From: JAHDHW01 sp965220465
GTDB taxonomy: Bacteria; Bacteroidota; Bacteroidia; Chitinophagales; Saprospiraceae
Reading direction: 5' to 3'
Assembly (NCBI GenBank): GCA_965220465.1
Contig: CBDCPZ010000019.1
Location: 1-64,000 of the forward strand
Length of the DNA stretch: 64,000 nt
The translations under genes were made by a program, and so were the position numbers. Under the pieces are notes generated by a model that saw nothing but the letters and a program-made list of their open reading frames with translations, was not told the origin of the DNA and ran no database searches. Below are positions 34,083 through 43,409 of the stretch, in pieces (within the stretch, counting starts at the first letter, position 1; each line of letters opens with the position of its first letter).

Positions 34083-35444
34083 CTATTCTTCTTTCAAGCC
34101 TATCGCCTGCTTTCTGGTTTTTAAACGTTCAACGATAAGCTTTCCAATCGCTCTGCCTTGTGTCACTCCATAATCAATTGCCGGACGGTAATGAATTCCT
34201 CCGTAAAGACGGCTAATTGCAGCTTCATCAGATGCATGATAAAAAGAGGTAAAAGAACGAAACGGTAATCCATATTCCATTTCAGTGCTGTCTACAAAGG
34301 CAAAATTATCGCCGTATAATTCGGTCAAAGCTACTGCCGAAGCGCCGCTGATTACGCTATGTCCACTGGTGTGCTCAGGAAATGGCGGGGTTTGTAAAAC
34401 CGGGAGCCAGGATTCATCAATAAAAGTATTTATGACTGTTTCGGGGCGAACCAGATTGCTTCGGTATTTTTCATCCCAGCAACTAATAAATGCATCAAAC
34501 AAGCTGATCGACACACGCGTATAGGTTTCCACAGTCTTCATCAAATCAGCATTGGACGTTTTCGCAGCTATATAGGAAATCCCCATCCAATGACCTCCGG
34601 GAGTAATTTTTTTTGTAGCAAACATAACATGTCCTCTGTGATGAGAAACAAATGGATTGCAATCCCAAAATTCAGCAATGGCTACTTTTTCGTCATCCAC
34701 GTTTTTCACTACTTCATATACTTCCATCGTTTCTTTAAAAAACTGGCTGTTTTTGTCCGTACTAAACGCTGTTGGCGGAGGTGGTACAAACTGATTGGAA
34801 GAATCAATGACCATCGTTCTGATTTTATCCCAGGCTGGTTCGATTCCATCTTTATAATCTGGCGGTGTTGGTTTCCATTTTGAAGGATCATTCGGAATCG
34901 AATATTTTGGATAAGTACGGGTTTCCTTGTACATATCCGTATTTGCCCATGCTAAAATGTGGTCACTGACCGCTTTACCATATGCCATCGAACGATCATA
35001 AACATCCTGTGGGATTTTGATTGCTTTAAACTCGTAATAGATTTCATTTTCGAATTCTTCAATCTGATCCTCCGAAAAAATCAAGGCTTTTCCTGATAAT
35101 AAAAAAGCATGTACACTTGCCAAAGGGAAACAATATTCTTTACCTGCTTCGGGCTGAGGTACATCATTCAAACCATCCAATTGCCCTTCTAAGCTTTGAT
35201 ATTCAGGATAATCATGAACCAATGTTTCAAAAGCTGCGATATTGGGGTATGCATAAATCCGGCTGGCAACCGGTGGCGAAAATATATCGTGAACAATTAC
35301 ATCCGTTAGTTTTTTCATCGATCGATGATAAAAATCGGCGTTTTTAGATTCTTCCTGAAAATTGGGATTTGGAGATTCACAACTTGAAAAACACAACGTA
35401 AACAAACTGAAAATCAATAGTTTACCAATAAACCCTTTATTCAT
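34083..35444 (-). CDS. Vanadium-dependent haloperoxidase / PAP2-like lipoprotein
   Basis: This 453-residue lipoprotein has lipobox LCFSSC (Cys22). The vanadate/phosphate-binding signature of the VHPO-PAP2 superfamily is nearly complete: K326-YRSNLV-R333-P334 (K-X6-RP), then FPEHTSGHS (H362, the PSGH motif with Thr for Pro), then S411-R412-LYGGI-H418. The length and the VHPO-like N-terminal helical region favour the vanadium haloperoxidase family over short PAP2 phosphatases. Halogenation versus phosphatase activity cannot be decided from sequence. An upstream in-frame ATG seven codons earlier is less likely. Confidence 0.88.
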   Translation of the reverse strand: MNKGFIGKLLIFSLFTLCFSSCESPNPNFQEESKNADFYHRSMKKLTDVIVHDIFSPPVASRIYAYPNIAAFETLVHDYPEYQSLEGQLDGLNDVPQPEAGKEYCFPLASVHAFLLSGKALIFSEDQIEEFENEIYYEFKAIKIPQDVYDRSMAYGKAVSDHILAWANTDMYKETRTYPKYSIPNDPSKWKPTPPDYKDGIEPAWDKIRTMVIDSSNQFVPPPPTAFSTDKNSQFFKETMEVYEVVKNVDDEKVAIAEFWDCNPFVSHHRGHVMFATKKITPGGHWMGISYIAAKTSNADLMKTVETYTRVSISLFDAFISCWDEKYRSNLVRPETVINTFIDESWLPVLQTPPFPEHTSGHSVISGASAVALTELYGDNFAFVDSTEMEYGLPFRSFTSFYHASDEAAISRLYGGIHYRPAIDYGVTQGRAIGKLIVERLKTRKQAIGLKEE

Positions 35445-35590
35445 GGTATTTATTTTTTTAAACAAAATACTTTCTTTAATCGGTGCAAAATTAATAAGAT
35501 CAGGCTTAATTTAATAATTAAATCGTGGATAACCTCAAGTGATAAGATCGAACAAAATTCTATAATAAATCGGAAAAAATTATAAAAAAT

Positions 35591-36403
35591 TTAGTCATTG
35601 GAAACAACAGGCTCAAGCTCGTTTGGAGTTGAAAGGTGTAAGTCTGAAATGTGATACATCACTAAAGTGGCCGTTACTGCTACGAGCAATGGAGCTGCTA
35701 TCGCTCCAACAACCGGAATCAAAAGCAATACGTTGGTTGTAAGCCCCAAAGCCAAACAAACGCCGATATATTTTCGTGCATGTTGGACACTTTCTTTAAT
35801 TGATAATTCAAATTGTTCGGTGTAATTATCAAAAACAATAAACCCGATAAAATAGCAGTGGACACTATATTTTAAAACTGGTTCTAAAAAGTCAAACGTA
35901 CCAAAAATCCCAAAAAAGATTGAAATCAAAAGCGAAATGACCATCTCAAAAATATAAGAACGGACCGCTACTTTAATCATTCGAATCTGTGCTTTAAAAA
36001 AAGCATCAAAAGTCAGATCAGAATCTTGCCCGGTCAGAATTTCCAGCGTACCGCGGCACATATGAAATATAATCACTTCCAACAGAATAATGATGATGTA
36101 TTTCATGCCACCAACAAACAGAAAATCATAACCTTCAAATGCTATATTTTGAAACAAGGAACCAACGTTGACAACTGCTTCAACCGGATCATTCATTTCC
36201 AGGTTTTTCCACCATTTGATTAATGTCCCTAAGAATTTAAGACCCAAAAGAACTGCCAATACAACCAAAACTTTAGACACCCAGCCATAGCGCCAAAAGC
36301 CTATCCAAAGTCTGTTTTTTCGAATAAAGATTACGGCATCCGAGTTGGTCATCATCGTATCCCGAAATTGAACAAAGTAGGTTTTTAAGGCTGCGCTGTC
36401 CAT
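35591..36403 (-). CDS. EI24/CysZ-like multi-pass membrane protein
   Basis: This 270-residue protein has about four to five transmembrane helices (VLVVLAVLLGLKFLGTLI; IIIILLEVIIFHMC; a segment near 175-190; LALGLTTNVLLLIPVVGAIAAPLLVAVTATLVMYH). The last helix pair, with a conserved IPVVGxxxxPL pattern before a TxLxMY end, resembles the EI24/CysZ domain. A sulphate-transport role as in CysZ is possible but unproven. It lies 230 bp downstream of the FG-GAP lipoprotein operon on the same strand and is probably a separate unit. Confidence 0.7.
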   Translation of the reverse strand: MDSAALKTYFVQFRDTMMTNSDAVIFIRKNRLWIGFWRYGWVSKVLVVLAVLLGLKFLGTLIKWWKNLEMNDPVEAVVNVGSLFQNIAFEGYDFLFVGGMKYIIIILLEVIIFHMCRGTLEILTGQDSDLTFDAFFKAQIRMIKVAVRSYIFEMVISLLISIFFGIFGTFDFLEPVLKYSVHCYFIGFIVFDNYTEQFELSIKESVQHARKYIGVCLALGLTTNVLLLIPVVGAIAAPLLVAVTATLVMYHISDLHLSTPNELEPVVSND

Positions 36404-36633
36404 ATTTTTTAAAAATCACATTCTAAAAAACATCAATTTAACCATTTTTCATTAAAGACCGTTTTTCATTTTGGAAAAATATAAGCAGACTTTTCGTCGA
36501 CAAAAAAAGCCAGCCGCTTAAGAATATGGTAGGCAATGAAAGGAATCCTGAAGTTTTTTTCAACGGCTTGTCCCCTTTTAAAAAGTTATTTTGAATACAT
36601 TATTTTGTGAATATACAAATTTCACAAAGTTGA

Positions 36634-39600
36634 TTAATTCACCTGTTTGTTTCTATCACCGAATTTCACCACCATTGCGCTATCATCATTTCGAGCAACG
36701 AAGTAAGCTTGTGTTTCTCCAACTTTAATCGGTTCAATTTTTCGAATTTGGCCTTTGATTGCAAGGCTGTTTAATGGGCTGACTTCAAATTTACAGTCAC
36801 CGCGATTAATCAAAATAGTGCCGTAATCGCCGTCATATCTTCCCATCTGGATATTACAATCATAATAATTGCCGCCTAAAAACACATCCGGCAAATCGTC
36901 TCCGTTTGCATCAATTACGCTCGCTGTTTTGTAAGGGGTCAATTGCGCCTGAAAAGGTAGTGGTTCCGTCTTAAAATTCAAGTTACCATCATTTATCAGG
37001 ACGGAGTTAGCCAGATAATCCACCTCGTAAACAACCGATGATTCAACTTTGTCGCTGGTCAGGATATCGGCTATGCTTGCTTTTGCAAAATCCTCTGCGA
37101 AAAGATATTTCTTTTTGATCTTGGGAATCTGCGTTTCCAGTTCCATTTTATTAGAGAAAGCCATTTCCCTTCCTTTGAGGTAATAAGTCAAAATTTGTTC
37201 TTTTTTACCATTATCATCATAATCGTTGTAATACATTCGAACAGGTTCTTTTGCTGAAGCTTTCAGCCTGCTGTTCAGACCAAGATTTCCGGCAATCAAA
37301 TCAAAATCACCGTCATTATCAAAGTCATAGGGTAAGGCAAAATTCCAAAGTCCGCTTTTATCTGTCAGTGCTTTTTTCTTAAATTGATTGCCATCATTTA
37401 TAAAAGCATAAATTTTGTCCCACTCTATGGAAAGAATCAGATCCTGGTCTTTATCATTGTCAATATCAAACCAAAGTCCCTGCATGACCATTCCAACCGA
37501 AGACAAATCCGAAGCATATTCGGAAGTGACCTCTGTGAATTTTCCTGTACCATCGTTTTTCAACAAATAAGATTTTGGCGTTTCACCATATGCCCAGGGA
37601 ACAGCTCTTGCTCCAATAAACAAATCAACGATTCCATCACCTGTAAAATCGCTTGGCAAAATACAGGAAGCTGTCATAAAAATATTGTCGAAAGCATCAG
37701 GTTTTCCAATAAAATTGCCGCTGCCGTCATTCATATATAGTCGGGGCCTGAGGTAATCCTCCTGTGCATAAAATTCATTGCCACCAGAAGCAATTAAGAG
37801 ATCCAAAGTCCCATTGTTATCCACATCCTGAAAAATGGCATCGACTTCTTCAAAAGTACTGTCAGCAGCCAAAGCAGGTTGATCCATTTCGTCAAATTGG
37901 CCAAATTGGTTTTGAATCAAAACCGTACTTTTTTCCCATTTCGCTGAACCAATAAAAACATCGTCCAAACCATCTCCGTTAATGTCACCAATCGCTAAAG
38001 CAGGCCCTTCCGTGGAAGTCGAATGAGGAATTAACGGCTCTCTGTTGAATTCAACAAAATCATTCTCTTTGTGAGTGATATTAATATTTAAATCGAACGT
38101 GATATCATGAGCGAGATAGGTTTCATTTTCTTTTTTTCTGAAATTTTCATAGTCAAATTGCGGCAAACCGGTTTGATATTTTAAATTAATTTTTTGGTCT
38201 GAAAAATTTACATTTTCAAACGTGTTGTCCGGCCAAACAATAGTGATCTCAGCTACTTCTGCTCTGTTTTTGAGCCCGATCAGCATTGGCCCTTCCATAC
38301 TGGATTGGAACCCTCTGACAGGAAATTTTTCGTACAAAATCTTTTCGCCGTCTTTTTTAAGCACTATTATTTTTGCACCAATGGCGTTTCGGTTTCCTTT
38401 TGGGCCTGACAAATTGATTTGTAAATAATCGTTTTTAACCTCAGCAGTGTTGAGCGTATTTTCATAAATAAAAACTTTATCATTTACATTATTGGTCACG
38501 ATATCATAATCTCCGTCATTGTCTAAATCTGCGTAAATAGCACCATTCGAATAACTCAATTTATTGTTGCCAATCTCTTTTTCAAGATCGTTGAATTTTA
38601 ATTTTCCTTCGTTTCGATAAAACTTATTGGGCAACTTAATTTCCGGAAGTTTTTCAATAAAAGAAAGGTCCTCTTCTTCCATATTTCCCGATTTCATTTT
38701 CCACTGTACGTCATCGTTTGAAACGAATTTGATGTAATCAATGTCGTTCATCCGCTTTGGTATCCCGTTGGTAACAAACAGGTCTTTCAAACCATCATTA
38801 TCAAAATCCGCAAACAAAGGCGCCCAGGACCAATCCGTTGCGTGAATCCCTGAATACGTAGCTATTTCACTAAACGTATTGTTGCCATTATTGAGTTGTA
38901 AATTGTTTTTTGCGTATTGATGGTTGTAACCGTAGGTAAGTTTAAATTTAAAAACGCCCAAAGCATCTTCGCCTTCAGACTTTTTCAAAATGTAGGGATC
39001 TTCAGGAAGCATGTCCAACGAGAAAATTTCGGAATACGCGTCATTGTTTATATCCGCGATATCGACTCCCATTGAAAAGCGGCTGGTGTGCATAATTTCT
39101 TCGGTCAAATCCTCTTTGAAAGTTCCATCTTGTTGATTGATATACAAGTAGTCATTTTCGTGAAAATCGTTGCCGATGTAAATGTCCGGATACCCATCTA
39201 AATTGACATCGCCAATCGCAAGCCCTAAGCCATAACCAATGACACTACTATTTATACCAACCTTTTCAGTAACGTTTTCAAACTTTCCATTATCGTTTCG
39301 AAATATTTTGTCGCCCGATAGAGGATGCATTTTCCCTTGAAAAACCTTTCGTTGCCCAAAAGTACCGTTTGCATGAAGAGAATGATTCATTTGAAATAAA
39401 TCGAGATCGCCATCCAAATCGTAATCAATAAAAGCTGCCTGCGTCGAAAAACCTATCAAATCAAGGCCATAATCTCGTGCTTTTTCAGCATATACCGGAA
39501 CACCATCTTCTCCGATCTTTTCACAAACAAAAAGCTGATTGTTGCTTTTTATGTTTTGAAATTCTCCAACCTGAGAAACATAAATATCCAACATTCCATC

Positions 39601-39990
39601 ATCATTGATATCAACTACGGAAACACCGGTTGACCATCCCCGATCGTTGACAATTCCTGCTTTTTCGGTAACCTCCTTAAACTTCAAATTTCCCTCGTTG
39701 AGATACAACTTGTTGTCGCTCATGTTGGCTGTAAAAAACAAATCCACCAAACCATCATTGTTGAAATCGCCGGATCCTACCCCACCGCCATTATAAAAGT
39801 ACATGTAATTGAAAATATTGAGTTCCAAAGTAAGTTTCAGGTCGTTGGAAAAACCCACTCCGGTTTCCGAGCTTTCGTGCATAATGAAAGCAGCAGAACT
39901 TTTTCCAGCTTTGCTTGGCTCTGTTGAGCAGGAATTAAAAAATAAAATACTAAGTGTGATAAGTTTTAGAATTGCAATCTTACTACTCAT
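36634..39990 (-). CDS. FG-GAP/VCBS and ASPIC/UnbV repeat lipoprotein (second copy)
   Basis: This 1118-residue lipoprotein has lipobox LFFNSC (Cys21) and two CRTAC1-like halves. Each half has FG-GAP/VCBS calcium-binding motifs (DFNNDGLVDLFF, DINDDGMLDIYV, DYDLDGDLDLFQ, DLDNDGDYDIVT, DVDNNGTLDLLI, DFDNDGDFDLIA) and the ASPIC/UnbV segment (NAIGAKIIVLKKDG, FPVRGFQSSMEGPMLIGL, VAEITIVWPDN) at about 530-600. Such lipoproteins are surface-exposed beta-propellers often encoded after SusC/SusD in Bacteroidota; their ligand is unknown. The start overlaps the upstream paralogue by 8 bp, so the genes are coupled. Confidence 0.93.
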   Translation of the reverse strand: MSSKIAILKLITLSILFFNSCSTEPSKAGKSSAAFIMHESSETGVGFSNDLKLTLELNIFNYMYFYNGGGVGSGDFNNDGLVDLFFTANMSDNKLYLNEGNLKFKEVTEKAGIVNDRGWSTGVSVVDINDDGMLDIYVSQVGEFQNIKSNNQLFVCEKIGEDGVPVYAEKARDYGLDLIGFSTQAAFIDYDLDGDLDLFQMNHSLHANGTFGQRKVFQGKMHPLSGDKIFRNDNGKFENVTEKVGINSSVIGYGLGLAIGDVNLDGYPDIYIGNDFHENDYLYINQQDGTFKEDLTEEIMHTSRFSMGVDIADINNDAYSEIFSLDMLPEDPYILKKSEGEDALGVFKFKLTYGYNHQYAKNNLQLNNGNNTFSEIATYSGIHATDWSWAPLFADFDNDGLKDLFVTNGIPKRMNDIDYIKFVSNDDVQWKMKSGNMEEEDLSFIEKLPEIKLPNKFYRNEGKLKFNDLEKEIGNNKLSYSNGAIYADLDNDGDYDIVTNNVNDKVFIYENTLNTAEVKNDYLQINLSGPKGNRNAIGAKIIVLKKDGEKILYEKFPVRGFQSSMEGPMLIGLKNRAEVAEITIVWPDNTFENVNFSDQKINLKYQTGLPQFDYENFRKKENETYLAHDITFDLNINITHKENDFVEFNREPLIPHSTSTEGPALAIGDINGDGLDDVFIGSAKWEKSTVLIQNQFGQFDEMDQPALAADSTFEEVDAIFQDVDNNGTLDLLIASGGNEFYAQEDYLRPRLYMNDGSGNFIGKPDAFDNIFMTASCILPSDFTGDGIVDLFIGARAVPWAYGETPKSYLLKNDGTGKFTEVTSEYASDLSSVGMVMQGLWFDIDNDKDQDLILSIEWDKIYAFINDGNQFKKKALTDKSGLWNFALPYDFDNDGDFDLIAGNLGLNSRLKASAKEPVRMYYNDYDDNGKKEQILTYYLKGREMAFSNKMELETQIPKIKKKYLFAEDFAKASIADILTSDKVESSVVYEVDYLANSVLINDGNLNFKTEPLPFQAQLTPYKTASVIDANGDDLPDVFLGGNYYDCNIQMGRYDGDYGTILINRGDCKFEVSPLNSLAIKGQIRKIEPIKVGETQAYFVARNDDSAMVVKFGDRNKQVN

Positions 39991-42900
39991 GTTCTAACTT
40001 ACTTTTGTTATCCAGACGATAAACTACTGGTTTTTGATTATTAATCAACGCTAATAAAAAATATTCGTGGCCCACTGCGATTTCGGTCAATTGCTTGACT
40101 TCGCCTTTGATGTAAAGGCCGGAATCTTTATTAGGCACATACACAAAATTTCCTTTTTGATCATTTAAAAGTACTTGTCCAAAGCTTGCATCCAACCTTG
40201 AAAACTGAGGCAAAAAATCGTAATTATTTCCACCCAGCACCAGGTCGCTGAAACCGTCATCATTCAAATCTGTAAACAGCGCATCATTTACACAGGACAA
40301 TTGTATTTCAGGAGCCAAAACAACCACTTCAAATTCACCGTTGCCATTATTGAGCGCAACTACAGACTTCATAAAATTGGCTTGCTTCATTTCAGCCTGC
40401 GCCAGCAATTCCAGGGAGAATAAATCCTGGATGGATTTTTTAGCATAATCTACGTGTTTCAGGCTTTGCTTTTTCAAAGAGGAAATTTGATCGGTAAGGT
40501 CTCTTTTCAAGGGTACCGGCATGTCTTTGCCATCAATCGTTCGGGTAATGATTTTATCCGCCTGGTTATTTTGGTCAAAATCATTGATCCAGAGTTTTAG
40601 GGGTTGTTCTCTGCTTGCTTTGAGGTAAAAGTTTTCGCCGAGATTTCCTAAAACCAGGTCTTCATCGCCGTCTTTATCAACGTCTTCAGATTCTATGGCA
40701 TACCACCATCCCGAATAATCGGAAAGATTGGAAGTCATTTTTTCAAACCCTGAACCGTTGTAAGCAAAAATGGTGGGCGCCATCCATTCCCCAACGATAA
40801 CTAATTCTTTGTGTGGACCGCCAGAAATATTGATCCATTTGGCATCTGTCACCATTCCAACGTTATAAATGGCTAGATTTTCTGATCTGGCAACGTCTGC
40901 AAATCGTCCATAGCCTGTATTTTCATAAAGGTAATTGGCTGGAATAATTCCATAATTCCCAGAAACAGATCTGCTCCCAACAAATAAGTCAATATCGCCA
41001 TCTTCATCAAAATCATAAGGAATTGCTACCGTGGTATTCATTCCATTCGGCGGTAGTGAAATAGAATTGTATTTAAAATTACCTTTTCCGTCATTGATAT
41101 AAACCCTGTCCTGCATCAACCGGTGTTTGTAGTTTTGCTCATTTCCGCCGGAGCCAACATAAAGATCCTGATCTCCGTCGCCATCCATATCAAAGAAACT
41201 TATCGCAGTGTCTTCGTAAGCTTTGAAATCTTCAAAAGCAGATTGTCCCATTTTCGTAAATCCATTGCCATTGTTGAGGTACAATTGCCCGGTCTGTCCT
41301 GCCGCGCCTCCAATATAAATATCTTCAAGACCATCTCCATCCACATCTGCTGTCGCTGCTCGGGGTCCTTCTTGAGAAATCATCACCGGCACGTTCCTTT
41401 CATAGTGAAAGTCAATAAAATCATCTTCAATATGCGCATCAAAATCGTTTTCTACCAAAGTAAACAACTGATCTGCAGATGTTTGAGCTGTTATCTTTAT
41501 TGCTCCGTTTCGTTGAGAATAATCAATATTTAAAAACGTATCGATAGGAGGATTAATAATCAAAGAAAACGATTGGTCCGGCCAAATGACTTTCAGAGAA
41601 TCGACTTTATCCGCTGCACCAATGCCAATCGGCATTTGATAATCGATAGAAGACTGGAATCCTCTTGTCGGGATGAGTTGCCGGTTGATGACGGAATTTC
41701 CAATGTGTAGTTCTACTTTCGATCCGATAGCAAAACTATTTTTTTCTGATCCTTTCAAACGAAGCCCCAAAAAGTGATTAGTTGTTTGAAATTCCGCATT
41801 ATTTCGGTAAAAGAATGCAGTTTGGTTTACATTGTTTACAACCAAATCAAGATCGCCGTCATTATCGAGGTCACCGTATGCGGAGCCGTTTGAAAATGAA
41901 GGAGTTGAAAACCCCCACTTTTCGGAAGCATCTTCAAATTTCAGGTTGCCTAAATTTTTAAAGGCTTTATTTGGGATTTTTACGGAAGGCATTTTGTTCA
42001 AAACAGAATCCATTTCTTCTTTCTTCCCCGTCAAAGTCATTTTCTGAATCAACTCATTGGCAAAAAAGTCAATAAAATCCTGATCTGTTACATCGTGATA
42101 AATGCCATTACAAACGTAAATATCCGTATAAGCATCATTATCCATGTCAAACATCAGCGCACTCCAACTCCAATCCGAAGCAGCTACGCCGCTATAATTA
42201 GCCATTTCAAGGAAGCCATTATTCTGGTCATTCAGCTGTAAGGTATTTTGCATGAACTGATGATAAAAACCTTGCTTTTGTTTGAGGTGGTAAAGATTAA
42301 TGTTGTCAAAAGAAGAAATGGTTTTTAAGCGATATTCATCATCGGGAAGCATGTCCGTTACAAATATTTCAGGATAACCATCGTTATTGATGTCCGCCAT
42401 ATCGGCTCCCATTGATGAATGGGAAATGTGCGACATCCAATCTAACAAACTTTCTTTGAACGTACCATCCTTTTGATTGATGTAGAGATAGTCTCTTTCA
42501 AAAAAATCATTGGAAATATAAATATCGGGATAATTGTCCCCGTTTACATCGCCAATGGTAACGCCCAGGCCGAAACCAATAAGGCTTCCATAAATTCCAG
42601 CTTCTTCGCTGATATCCACAAATTTTCCATCATCATTTCTGAAAAACTTGTCTCCACCTCCTTTCAAAATGTCTTCAACAGGCCATTCAGTAGCTCGCAG
42701 TTCTCTCTTGTTACTATAATTGAGGGTATTAACTGATATAAAACTGTTATTTAGCAGATACATATCCAAATCACCATCCAAATCATAATCAAAGAAACCT
42801 GCATGGGTAGTAGCACCCGTTTCGTTTAATCCATAGCTTGCTGCTGATTCGGTAAATGTTAAATCTCCATTATTGATAAAAAGGGTGTTTTCCTGACCAG

Positions 42901-43318
42901 TATTTTCATTGAAGTCAGCATTGCATACATAGATATCAAGCAAACCGTCTGCATTGAGGTCCACCATCACTACTCCGGTACTCCATTTTTTGGCTTCAGC
43001 TATTCCTGCTTTTTCTGTGATATCTTCAAATTTCCAATTGCCTTTGTTGAGAAAAAGCTTGTTTGCACCCATATTTGCAGTTAAGAAAACATCAGATAAT
43101 CCATCATTATTGATATCGCCTATAGCTACACCGCCACCATTATAAAAATTACGATAACTGAAAATATTAAAATCAGGCGTATTTTTTACAGTATTAATAA
43201 AAGATACTCCGAGGTCTTTACCATCCATTAATTCAAAAAGAGGACGGTTAACACCCTGGTCTTTTGAATTACATGCAGTTAATAAAACAGCGATAAAAAT
43301 TGATAAGTATTTTCTCAT
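39983..43318 (-). CDS. FG-GAP/VCBS and ASPIC/UnbV repeat lipoprotein (first copy)
   Basis: This 1111-residue lipoprotein (from M43318) has lipobox VLLTAC. It has the same layout as its neighbour: propeller with repeated D-x-D/N-x-D-G motifs (DINNDGLSDVFL, DLNADGLLDIYV, DYDLDGDLDMYL, DLDNDGDLDLVV), the UnbV segment (IGSKVELHIGN, PTRGFQSSIDYQMPIGIG, DSLKVIWPDQ) and a second propeller (DVDGDGLEDIYI, DFDEDGDIDLFV, DVDKDGDEDLVL). It is the third gene of the SusC-SusD operon and a diverged paralogue of the next gene, suggesting tandem duplication. Earlier in-frame starts exist, but only M43318 or M43327 gives a clean lipoprotein signal. Confidence 0.93.
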   Translation of the reverse strand: MRKYLSIFIAVLLTACNSKDQGVNRPLFELMDGKDLGVSFINTVKNTPDFNIFSYRNFYNGGGVAIGDINNDGLSDVFLTANMGANKLFLNKGNWKFEDITEKAGIAEAKKWSTGVVMVDLNADGLLDIYVCNADFNENTGQENTLFINNGDLTFTESAASYGLNETGATTHAGFFDYDLDGDLDMYLLNNSFISVNTLNYSNKRELRATEWPVEDILKGGGDKFFRNDDGKFVDISEEAGIYGSLIGFGLGVTIGDVNGDNYPDIYISNDFFERDYLYINQKDGTFKESLLDWMSHISHSSMGADMADINNDGYPEIFVTDMLPDDEYRLKTISSFDNINLYHLKQKQGFYHQFMQNTLQLNDQNNGFLEMANYSGVAASDWSWSALMFDMDNDAYTDIYVCNGIYHDVTDQDFIDFFANELIQKMTLTGKKEEMDSVLNKMPSVKIPNKAFKNLGNLKFEDASEKWGFSTPSFSNGSAYGDLDNDGDLDLVVNNVNQTAFFYRNNAEFQTTNHFLGLRLKGSEKNSFAIGSKVELHIGNSVINRQLIPTRGFQSSIDYQMPIGIGAADKVDSLKVIWPDQSFSLIINPPIDTFLNIDYSQRNGAIKITAQTSADQLFTLVENDFDAHIEDDFIDFHYERNVPVMISQEGPRAATADVDGDGLEDIYIGGAAGQTGQLYLNNGNGFTKMGQSAFEDFKAYEDTAISFFDMDGDGDQDLYVGSGGNEQNYKHRLMQDRVYINDGKGNFKYNSISLPPNGMNTTVAIPYDFDEDGDIDLFVGSRSVSGNYGIIPANYLYENTGYGRFADVARSENLAIYNVGMVTDAKWINISGGPHKELVIVGEWMAPTIFAYNGSGFEKMTSNLSDYSGWWYAIESEDVDKDGDEDLVLGNLGENFYLKASREQPLKLWINDFDQNNQADKIITRTIDGKDMPVPLKRDLTDQISSLKKQSLKHVDYAKKSIQDLFSLELLAQAEMKQANFMKSVVALNNGNGEFEVVVLAPEIQLSCVNDALFTDLNDDGFSDLVLGGNNYDFLPQFSRLDASFGQVLLNDQKGNFVYVPNKDSGLYIKGEVKQLTEIAVGHEYFLLALINNQKPVVYRLDNKSKLEHE

Positions 43319-43347
43319 AATATTCATCTCGAAGATAATAAAATAAT

Positions 43348-43376
43348 AAAAGGTCACCCCAGTGGAGTAACCTTTT
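43348..43376 (-). terminator. Hairpin between susD and the UnbV genes, possible attenuator
   Basis: A 7-bp outer stem (43348-43354 with 43370-43376) plus a 3-bp inner stem is followed on the minus strand by TTTTATTATTTTATT. It lies inside the operon after the SusD stop and could reduce transcription of the two downstream genes. Confidence 0.5.
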
Positions 43377-43409
43377 AAATTTTATTCAACCACGGGGTTT
43401 TTATTAATA

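Noticed and set aside
34083..35444. Simple PAP2 acid phosphatase
   Set aside because: Length and N-terminal helical region fit the vanadium haloperoxidase family better, although activity remains open.
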